From CAVPGH01 sp046726955 (lineage in GTDB: Bacteria; Acidobacteriota; Vicinamibacteria; Fen-336), in NCBI GenBank assembly GCA_046726955.1, contig JBKPBQ010000189.1, positions 1-10,537 on the forward strand: a stretch of DNA of 10,537 nt, read 5' to 3'. The notes beneath the pieces were generated by a model. It was given only the letters and a program-made list of their open reading frames with translations. It searched no databases and was not told the DNA's origin. Positions 5,422 to 10,537 of the stretch are shown here, in pieces; position 1 is the stretch's first letter, and the number at the start of each line of letters is the position of its first letter. Both the position numbers and the translations under genes were made by a program.

Positions 5422-6720
5422 TCAGGGCGAGACGAGCCGGAACTGCGCGAAGACGTACGGGTAGTGCGGCTGGAACCAGTTGCGGAAGCTCCGGCGCACG
5501 AGCGCATCCGCCGTCGCCCACGAGGCGCCCTTCAGGACGAAGTGGCGGTCGTCGAAGAAGTCGGCGGAGTAGCCTTCGTAGCCCTCGAGGGGCTCGAACC
5601 CGGCGAAGGGCGCGAAGGGTGTCGACGTCCAGTCCCAGCCGTTGCCCACGAGGTCGAGAACGCCGAAGGCGCTCGCGCCTTCCGGGTGGGCGCCCACCGG
5701 ATGCGGTGACCAGTCCCGGAAACCGAAGTTGCCGTGCGCGGCCGTCGGCGGCTCGTCGCCCCACGGGTACGAGCGCGACGACCCGTCGGGCCTCCCGAAG
5801 GCCGCACGGTCGTACTCCGCCTCCGTGGGGAGACGGCGCCCGTGTAGCCGCGCGTACGCGGACGCCTCCGCCCACGTGACGTAGACGGGCCACTCGAGCG
5901 CCTGCTCGAGCGGCACGTCGCCGTAGGCGTTGCGGACGGTGAAGCCCGCGGCGGTCCGCTGCCAGAACGGCGGCTGGCGACGAGCGTCGCGCTCGATCCA
6001 GCTCCACGCTTCCTCGCTCCAGAGGCGACGGTCGGCGTAGCCGCCAGACTCCACGAACTCCAGGAACTCGCGGTTCCGGACCGGAGTCGCGTCGATCGAG
6101 AAGGCCTCCACGTCCACTTCGCAGGCCGGGAACTCGTTGTCCCAGCCGAACGGGAGCGACCGGCGGGAGGCACCGAGCCGCGCGACGCCTGAGGGGATGC
6201 GCACGATGCGGCCCGACTCCGGAGACGGCGCCAGTGTCGGCTTTGCAGCGCGCGGCGCCTTCTTCCACGCGTGGTCCAGGCGGAGCACCATGTAGAGGAG
6301 CGTCTCGTGGTGCATGAGCTCGTGCTCGAGGACCATGAGCGCCGTCTGCTCGAGACGCCCGTCGTCGAGCAACGGACGCAGCGCCTCGCGTATCCGGTCG
6401 CGGTAATCGAGCACCTCGGCGACCGCGGGCCAGGCTTCCGCTTCCGCCGGGCCGTCGGAGGTGTCGGGAGGGTCGATCCCGCGCGCGAACAGATCGTCGA
6501 AGTCGGGGTTGAAAGCCGGCTTGCCCAGACGGCGACGGCCGAGGTGGTTCCACGCGAAGGCCGGCAGATGGCCGAGGTAGAAGACGAACGGCTGCCGGAG
6601 ACGGATCGGCCGCTGGCCGAGCGCTTCCTCGCACAGCGTCGCGAAGAGCTCGTCAGACCGCTCCCAGGCCGCTTCCAGCCGCTCGCGGACGCCCGGCGAC
6701 GTGAGGACCGCGGACCTCAC
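5422..6720 (-). CDS. egtB: EgtB-type non-haem iron sulfoxide synthase (ergothioneine biosynthesis)
   Basis: A 432-residue two-domain enzyme that should join oxidised sulfur from cysteine or gamma-glutamylcysteine to hercynine using O2 and Fe(II). The N-terminal DinB-like domain carries the iron-binding three-histidine set: H51 in FYLGHLPAF, and H133 and H137 in EHELMHHE (HxxxH), nearly the numbering of mycobacterial EgtB (51, 134, 138). The C-terminal formylglycine-generating-enzyme-like (FGE-sulfatase) domain spans about 170-431, with RLPTEAEYDRAA (296-307), YPWGDE (318-323), DLVGNGWDWTST (356-367) and FVLKGASWAT (394-403). The GTG start (6720-6718) overlaps the egtD stop as GTGA, with GGAG about nine bases upstream. 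The frame stays open far into egtD, but that part is antisense-free nonsense in another frame, not a fusion. No egtA, egtC or egtE is nearby, so the sulfur donor is uncertain; the end (PHYPYVFAQFR, 418-428) looks unlike the basic tail I recall in gamma-Glu-Cys users. Confidence 0.88.
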   Translation of the reverse strand: MRSAVLTSPGVRERLEAAWERSDELFATLCEEALGQRPIRLRQPFVFYLGHLPAFAWNHLGRRRLGKPAFNPDFDDLFARGIDPPDTSDGPAEAEAWPAVAEVLDYRDRIREALRPLLDDGRLEQTALMVLEHELMHHETLLYMVLRLDHAWKKAPRAAKPTLAPSPESGRIVRIPSGVARLGASRRSLPFGWDNEFPACEVDVEAFSIDATPVRNREFLEFVESGGYADRRLWSEEAWSWIERDARRQPPFWQRTAAGFTVRNAYGDVPLEQALEWPVYVTWAEASAYARLHGRRLPTEAEYDRAAFGRPDGSSRSYPWGDEPPTAAHGNFGFRDWSPHPVGAHPEGASAFGVLDLVGNGWDWTSTPFAPFAGFEPLEGYEGYSADFFDDRHFVLKGASWATADALVRRSFRNWFQPHYPYVFAQFRLVSP

Positions 6721-7694
6721 GCGCCCGACTCCCGTCGCAGGAACGCGAGGGCGAAGAGCCGCTCGTCGTCCGTCATCCAGCGCTCCAGGGCGAGTCCGCT
6801 GCCCTCGAGCAGCGGCTCGAGCGTCTGCCGCGTGTACTTGCAGCTGATCTCGGTGCGTATCTCCGCCCCTCGGGCGAACGACATCTCGATGTCGGCCGCG
6901 GGCACCGTCACGCGCTGCGGCGACGACGCGCGCAGCCTCATCTCGATCCACGAGTTCTCGCGGTCGAAGAAGGCCACGTGCTCCCAGGCCTCGGGAGCGA
7001 AGTTCGCTCCGAGGCGGTGGTTCACGACGCGGAGGATGTTTCGGTTGAACTCCGCCGTCACTCCCCGCGTGTCGTTGTACGCGGCCTCCAGCCGACCGAT
7101 GTCCTTCACGAGGTCGACGCCCACGAGGAAGGCGTCGCCGGGCGCCAGCCGCTGCGCGGCGTCGGCGAAGAACCCCGGCACGGTCGAGGGATGGAAGTTC
7201 CCGATCGTGCCTCCCAGGAAGAGCAGGAGCCGTCCCCGGCCGGGTCCGAGCGGGGAGAGCCCGAGAGAGAAGTCTCCGACGATGCCCCTTCCGATGAGCC
7301 CGGGATAGTGGGCGCGCAGGCGCGCGAGCGAGTCGCGCACGAACGCCTCGTTGATGTCGAAGAAGACGAGCCGCCTCGTCCCCTTCGGCCAGGCGGCATC
7401 GAGCAGGAGCCGGATCTTGCGGCCGGCCCCCGACCCGAGCTCGACGACCTCGCGCGGGGACGAAAGAGAGACGACCTCGGGAGCGACGCGCTCGAGGATC
7501 GAGATCTCCGTGCGCGTCGGGTAGTACTCGGGAAGCCGCGTGATCTCCTCGAAGAGGCGGCTGCCCCGATCGTCGTAGAAGTACTTGCTGGGCAGCTCGG
7601 GCCGCGGCTGCAGGAGACCGGCCCGCACCTCGCGGGCCATCGCCGATTCCGTGGCGAGGTCGGACCTTCGCGTGGCTGTCGCGCGCTCTTTCAC
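6717..7694 (-). CDS. egtD: EgtD, L-histidine N-alpha-methyltransferase (ergothioneine biosynthesis)
   Basis: A 325-residue SAM-dependent enzyme that trimethylates histidine to hercynine, the first step of ergothioneine synthesis. It has the family opening KYFYDDRGSRLFEEITRLPE (37-56) and the SAM loop ELGSGAGRK (85-93). It also has FFDIN with D113, GGTIGNF with N166, AAYND with Y206, GVTAEFNRN (211-219) and EISCKY with E282 and S284. The last four positions coincide in number with the histidine- and SAM-binding residues reported for mycobacterial EgtD (N166, Y206, E282, S284), so full activity is expected. The start is GTG at 7694-7692, with GGAGG (7707-7703) eight bases upstream; an ATG at residue 19 is less likely. 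It overlaps egtB by the GTGA junction, forming a two-gene operon, and a promoter candidate lies at 7758-7787. Confidence 0.93.
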   Translation of the reverse strand: MKERATATRRSDLATESAMAREVRAGLLQPRPELPSKYFYDDRGSRLFEEITRLPEYYPTRTEISILERVAPEVVSLSSPREVVELGSGAGRKIRLLLDAAWPKGTRRLVFFDINEAFVRDSLARLRAHYPGLIGRGIVGDFSLGLSPLGPGRGRLLLFLGGTIGNFHPSTVPGFFADAAQRLAPGDAFLVGVDLVKDIGRLEAAYNDTRGVTAEFNRNILRVVNHRLGANFAPEAWEHVAFFDRENSWIEMRLRASSPQRVTVPAADIEMSFARGAEIRTEISCKYTRQTLEPLLEGSGLALERWMTDDERLFALAFLRRESGA

Positions 7695-7757
7695 GGCTGG
7701 AACCTCCGGAGCCCCCCGACGAGCGGCGGCGCGCCACTGGAGGACGCACCTCAGGCC

Positions 7758-7787
7758 ACTCTATGCCCGCTCCGGGTCGCGCATCAA
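7758..7787 (-). promoter_or_regulatory. Putative egtDB promoter
   Basis: On the minus strand TTGATG (7787-7782), an 18-base spacer and TAGAGT (7763-7758, 4 of 6 to the -10). The start site would be near 7751, giving a leader of about 57 bases. It lies immediately after the terminator-like hairpin of the upstream gene, so egtDB has its own transcription unit. Confidence 0.5.
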
Positions 7788-7789
7788 GC

Positions 7790-7842
7790 AAAATGAGCCC
7801 GGGCCGGCGCGGCGTTCAAGACACCGTGCGCAGCCCGGGCCC
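7790..7842 (-). terminator. Terminator-like hairpin after the PEGA-domain gene
   Basis: GCCCGGGC occurs at 7833-7840 and again at 7797-7804. The two copies can pair to a stem of about 10 bp (with a flanking G-U and G-C pair), extended inside by GCGC/GCGC. On the minus strand the stem is followed by CATTTTG (T-run 7793-7790). It lies 20 bases after the PEGA gene stop. The loop is long and the T-run short, so efficiency is uncertain. Confidence 0.5.
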
Positions 7843-7860
7843 GGTCCGCGGGCCGGCGAG

Positions 7861-8496
7861 CTAGAGCGTCGAATCCGTCTTCGGCGGCTCTTGCTTCTTC
7901 GGGGACTCCTGCTTCGGGGGCTCCGGCTTCCCCGGCTTCAGTCCGGGCGGCTGCGACTCGCCCTTATCGAGCCGGACCTTCAGCTCCCGGCGGTAGCCGC
8001 GCAGCACCTCGACGTCCTCCTCGAAGCGCGCGTAGCCGCCCTTGTAGACGATCACGTGATGCGCGCCCTCGGTGAGCCACAGGTACGACGGATTGCCGTC
8101 GAGGTCCTTCGCATCCGCAATGTACTTGCCGTCCACCCAGACCTCCGCGTCGCCGGGCTTGCCGTTGAGGTCGATGGCGCCGTAGCCGGAGGCGAAGGCG
8201 GCGCTCATGTCGAGGCCTCCCGGCGGGCCGTACGCCCAGGGTCCCCAGTAGGGCCCCCAGTACGGACCGAACCCGAAGCCGAAGCTGAAGTAGGGATAGG
8301 GATAGTACGGAGCGATGACGACGGGGCCGTGGAAGCCGTAGCCGCCGTGATAGCCGCCACCGCCGCCATGGTAGCCGCCGCCCCCACCACCGTGGCCACC
8401 GTGGCCCTGGGCCAGGGTGGCCGCGGGCAGTGCGAATGCCGCCGCGAGGATCGCCGCGGCTGCGACAACTGTGCGTGTGCGTCGCCAGCACGTCAT
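7861..8496 (-). CDS. Secreted Gly/His- and aromatic-rich protein with PEGA domain
   Basis: A 211-residue exported protein of unknown function. A signal peptide (MTCWRRTRTV then an Ala-rich core, cleavage near LAQ at 30) leads into a Gly/His-rich stretch (31-57) with repeated GGGGGYHGG units. Next comes a Tyr/Pro/Phe/Trp-Gly segment (59-94) with repeats such as FGFGFG and GPYWGPYWGP. A PEGA-like domain follows (about 105-177): GAIDLNGKPGDAEVWVDGKY, GNPSYLWLTEGAHHVIVYKGGY and a closing RRELKVRL strand. PEGA domains are surface-layer or outer-membrane beta modules, often in carbohydrate- or cell-wall-associated proteins. The tail (178-211) is a Lys/Pro/Glu-rich low-complexity linker. The ATG at 8496-8494 has AGGAGG nine bases upstream. 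The His-rich part might bind metals (inference). It is single-gene, with a terminator-like hairpin after it. Confidence 0.72.
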   Translation of the reverse strand: MTCWRRTRTVVAAAAILAAAFALPAATLAQGHGGHGGGGGGYHGGGGGYHGGYGFHGPVVIAPYYPYPYFSFGFGFGPYWGPYWGPWAYGPPGGLDMSAAFASGYGAIDLNGKPGDAEVWVDGKYIADAKDLDGNPSYLWLTEGAHHVIVYKGGYARFEEDVEVLRGYRRELKVRLDKGESQPPGLKPGKPEPPKQESPKKQEPPKTDSTL

Positions 8497-8620
8497 GGGT
8501 CAGATCCTCCTGAGGTCGGCGGGCCTGACGACCGTCCCGCCAACCCCAACCGGAGCAAGAGATATGCCGCGGCTCTCGGCATCCAAGATCGGCGTCCTCC
8601 CTGGAGATTGACAGGACTGC

Positions 8621-8643
8621 ACACCGGGCGGCGAAACCGGTGT
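8621..8643. repeat. Inverted repeat (7-bp stem, 9-base loop)
   Basis: ACACCGG (8621-8627), loop GCGGCGAAA, CCGGTGT (8637-8643), perfect. It may be an operator or a leader hairpin for the PEGA gene; no T-run follows on either strand, so it is not an intrinsic terminator. Confidence 0.4.
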
Positions 8644-8837
8644 CACCCTCGCAGGTCGGAGGCCGCGCTGACCGGATGACATTGGCGCGCTCGTTCGGAT
8701 TGCGCGCAAATTCGCGTGCCTCCTCCTAGAACGTACGGATCGACCTCGTGGCGCCCCGTCTCGAAACATCGGCGAAACGCCTCGCGCACAAGGAATTGCG
8801 CAACGGCGCCGTGTTTCCCCGTCACCGGGTACGCCGA

Positions 8838-8867
8838 TTGCCATAAAGGCGCCGATCCGTCTACTAC
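8838..8867 (+). promoter_or_regulatory. Weak promoter candidate for the TonB-dependent receptor
   Basis: TTGCCA (8838-8843), an 18-base spacer, TACTAC (8862-8867). The -35 is fair and the -10 is poor (3 of 6). It is placed correctly, about 25 bases before the TTG start codon. Confidence 0.3.
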
Positions 8868-8882
8868 CAATAAAACGCCCTC

Positions 8883-8888
8883 GGAGGA
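8883..8888 (+). promoter_or_regulatory. Ribosome binding site that decides the TTG start of the receptor gene
   Basis: GGAGGA, four bases before TTG 8893-8895. There is no ATG or GTG in this frame near the signal peptide, so TTG is the start. Confidence 0.75.
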
Positions 8889-8892
8889 ACCC

Positions 8893-10537
8893 TTGGTCGA
8901 CTCCCGAACGTCTCGAGCCCGCTTGCTTGAGGTCGTCTTCGCCGCACTGGTCGCGTATCTTCTCCTCGCTGCTCCTGTCCACGCCTCGACCCTGCAGGGC
9001 CGGGTGCTCGACGCGCAGGGCAAGGCGATCGCCGCCGCCCGCGTGGTCGTGCAGGACGCGGGGACGGCGCTCCGGCGCGAGGCCTCGTCCGACGCCACCG
9101 GCGCGTTCACGCTGCCCGAGCTGCCGCCGGGCACGTACACCCTGACCGCGGAGGCCCAGGGATTCGCTCCCCGCACGCGCGACGGTCTCTCCCTCGCGGT
9201 GGGCCAGAGCTACCGCCTGGACCTGACGCTCCAGGTCGCCGGACGCACCGAAGCCGTGGAAGCCACGGCCGAGGCCGCGCTCGTCACCGCCGGATCTTCG
9301 ACGGTGGACGGAGTGATCGGTCAGACCGCGATCGACCGGCTGCCGCTGAACGGCCGTAACTTCATGGAGCTCGCCTTCCTCGTTCCCGGCAACGTCCCCA
9401 CGCCCAACTTCGATCCCACGAAGACGAACAGCGTGGTGGTGGCGTCCGCCGGACAGCTCGGGCGCGGGGGCATGGTGACCATCGACGGCCAGGAGAACAA
9501 CGACGACATGGTGGGCGGTCCCCTGCAGAACGTCCCCCAGGACGCCGTCCAGGAGTTCCAGATCGCCACGAACCGCTACAGCGCGGAGAGCGGGCGGTCC
9601 GGCGCCTCCGCGATCAACGTGGTGACGCGCTCGGGCACCGACGACTTCCACGGCGCCGCGTCGTTCTTCCTCCGCGACAAGAGCCTGCAGGCGCTGCCCG
9701 CCACCTACGACCGCACGCAGGAGGCTCCGCCCTTCGACCGCGAGCAGTACGCGCTCTCCGTCGGCGGGCCCATCAAGAAGAGCGTCGCCCATTGGTTCGC
9801 CGCGCTCGAGTATCGCGACCAGAACGGGGCCGTGCTCGTCGGCGAGCGCGACGTCGCGACGCAGACGATCCGGAAGACCTTCGCTCCCGCGCCCCTCCAG
9901 GACTGGCTGGGGACGGCGCGCCTCGACTGGAGCCCGTCCGGATCCGACCGCATCACGCTCCGCTACGCGTTCGAGAACGCGGAGGACACCGGGGCGAGCA
10001 CGCTCGACCGCTCGATCGGCTCCGCGACCCAGCGACAGGACAGCAAGAACGTCTACCACTCGGTGCTCGGCACGTGGGTGAAGACGCTCTCCGCGACGAC
10101 CCTGAACACGCTCGGCCTGAGCTACAGCCGCTACCGCAACGACATCGTCCCCGTGGCCCCGAACGCGCCGCAGCTCACGTTCCCGTCCATCCAGGGCGGG
10201 GCGTCCTTCCGCGTCCCCCAGGCCACCGACCAGGACCGCGTGCAGATCGCGGACAGCGTCGCCCTCGTGCGTGGTGCGCACAGCTTGAAGCTCGGGGGCG
10301 AGGTGCAGTTCATCAAGACCGCGCTCGACCTCGGTGTCTTCCAGGCCGGCCGCCTCGAGATGGTGCAGGACTTCGCCGACTTCGACCACAACGGCGACGG
10401 CCGCGTGGACGACAACGACCTGCTCTTCGCGGTGACGCTGCGCAGCGGCTTCCCCGACCGCAACCTCGTCCTCGACGACGTGAACAACGACTACTTCGCG
10501 TTCTACGCCCAGGACGACTGGCGGATCACTCCCCAGG
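8893..10537 (+). CDS. Oar-like TonB-dependent receptor (5' part, cut by window edge)
   Basis: 548 residues are visible of a family usually about 900-1100 long. It starts at TTG 8893. It has a signal peptide (1-31: Arg-containing start, hydrophobic VVFAALVAYLLLAAP, cleavage after VHA). A carboxypeptidase-regulatory-like beta-sandwich follows (about 34-116: GRVLDAQGKAIAAARVVV, DATGAFTLPELPPGTYTLTA). The plug domain (about 125-255) has IDRLPLNGRNFMELA (147-161), IDGQENND (197-204), VQEFQIATNRYSAE (219-232 region) and INVVTRSGTDDFHG. From about 256 on it is an outer-membrane barrel with alternating strands, for example YALSVGGPIKKS. A canonical EF-hand-like loop, D498 to D509, interrupts the barrel part. 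Receptors of this layout import unknown large substrates or oligopeptides through TonB, and are abundant in Acidobacteriota and Myxococcota. The substrate is not predictable here. Long open frames on the opposite strand are by-products of GC-rich codon use. Confidence 0.88.
   Translation, partial: MVDSRTSRARLLEVVFAALVAYLLLAAPVHASTLQGRVLDAQGKAIAAARVVVQDAGTALRREASSDATGAFTLPELPPGTYTLTAEAQGFAPRTRDGLSLAVGQSYRLDLTLQVAGRTEAVEATAEAALVTAGSSTVDGVIGQTAIDRLPLNGRNFMELAFLVPGNVPTPNFDPTKTNSVVVASAGQLGRGGMVTIDGQENNDDMVGGPLQNVPQDAVQEFQIATNRYSAESGRSGASAINVVTRSGTDDFHGAASFFLRDKSLQALPATYDRTQEAPPFDREQYALSVGGPIKKSVAHWFAALEYRDQNGAVLVGERDVATQTIRKTFAPAPLQDWLGTARLDWSPSGSDRITLRYAFENAEDTGASTLDRSIGSATQRQDSKNVYHSVLGTWVKTLSATTLNTLGLSYSRYRNDIVPVAPNAPQLTFPSIQGGASFRVPQATDQDRVQIADSVALVRGAHSLKLGGEVQFIKTALDLGVFQAGRLEMVQDFADFDHNGDGRVDDNDLLFAVTLRSGFPDRNLVLDDVNNDYFAFYAQDDWRITPQ

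Larger units (their letters stand above)
8497..8892. other. Divergent intergenic region with no gene
   Basis: Nearly 400 bases between the PEGA-domain gene and the TonB-dependent receptor gene. I find no convincing coding frame, RNA gene or known riboswitch. It holds the two ribosome sites at its ends, a short hairpin at 8621-8643, the perfect palindrome TTGCGCGCAA at 8700-8709, and a weak promoter candidate for the receptor. A TTGACA at 8608-8613 has no matching -10. The length leaves room for regulated divergent promoters. Confidence 0.6.

Noticed and set aside
5422..6720. EgtB homologue as a SenA (selenoneine synthase)
   Set aside because: No senB or senC neighbour is present, and it is coupled to egtD, so an ergothioneine role is more likely. 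Phylogeny would be needed to exclude it fully.
5422..7791. 789-residue minus-strand frame that could be read as an EgtB with a long N-terminal extension
   Set aside because: The part before 6720 is Arg/Ala/Pro nonsense in a different frame of egtD. A GTG at 6720 overlapping the egtD stop gives an EgtB of normal length with His51 in the expected place.
8608..8613. TTGACA on the plus strand as a promoter for the TonB receptor
   Set aside because: There is no -10-like hexamer 16-18 bases downstream, and it is almost 280 bases from the start codon.
8590..8650. Possible glycine or cyclic-di-GMP riboswitch upstream of the PEGA gene
   Set aside because: A short hairpin is present, but the conserved core sequences of these classes are not found on either strand.
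8500..10389. 629-residue open frame on the minus strand opposite the TonB receptor
   Set aside because: It is rich in Arg, Val, Glu and Gly with no recognisable domain, and lies antisense to a clear signal-peptide/plug/barrel protein. Long antisense frames are common in GC-rich DNA.
1..10537. Mobile element, prophage, CRISPR or tRNA
   Set aside because: No transposase or integrase motifs, no terminal repeats, no regularly spaced repeats and no tRNA-like cloverleaf were recognised on reading both strands by eye.

Overview
The window is GC-rich, densely coded DNA from an environmental bacterium. Gene content suggests a Gram-negative with an outer membrane. The best single clue is the last gene, an Oar-like TonB-dependent receptor with an N-terminal carboxypeptidase-regulatory-like domain, a type much expanded in Acidobacteriota. 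A two-gene egtD-egtB ergothioneine set, a PEGA-domain secreted protein and a receiver-PilZ protein fit Acidobacteriota or a deltaproteobacterial/Myxococcota-like lineage. This placement is inference only. No rRNA, tRNA, CRISPR array or insertion sequence is visible.

Layout, left to right. (1) 1-105, minus: first 35 residues of a VapB-type antitoxin, running off the window edge, with a perfect inverted repeat (118-137) just upstream as likely operator. (2) 162-2433, minus: a tightly coupled pair, a crotonase-fold protein followed by a PaaK-family acyl/aryl-CoA ligase one base downstream, probably part of a CoA-thioester catabolic route of unknown substrate. (3) 2510-3181, plus, divergent from the pair: a degenerate receiver domain fused to a PilZ (cyclic-di-GMP) domain. 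(4) 3216-3875, minus: a secreted beta-barrel outer-membrane protein with a good sigma-70-like promoter. (5) 3991-4721, minus: a MarR-family regulator overlapping (ATGA) a 58-residue ORF that looks like the detached C-terminal tail of an NmrA/HSCARG-like NAD(P)-binding protein. An AT-rich island with inverted and direct repeats (4735-4773) overlaps the marR promoter. (6) 4860-5402, plus, divergent from marR: a small protein made of two PARP-type zinc fingers with no catalytic domain. (7) 5422-7694, minus: egtD and egtB with overlapping stop/start, the two core enzymes of ergothioneine synthesis. (8) 7861-8496, minus: a secreted Gly/His- and aromatic-rich protein with a PEGA domain, followed by a terminator-like hairpin. 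(9) 8893 to the right edge, plus: a TonB-dependent receptor with a TTG start and a signal peptide, cut by the window end.

Most genes have clear Shine-Dalgarno sequences (GGAGG-like) that fix their starts. The receiver-PilZ and PARP-finger genes instead have a TARACT hexamer 7-8 bases before the ATG and no Shine-Dalgarno, suggesting leaderless transcripts. The most unusual items are the stand-alone tandem PARP finger protein, the MarR/NmrA-tail overlap with its structured operator, and the leaderless pair. No complete new multi-gene system is evident; the marR-NmrA tail/PARP-finger divergent locus is the best candidate for one.
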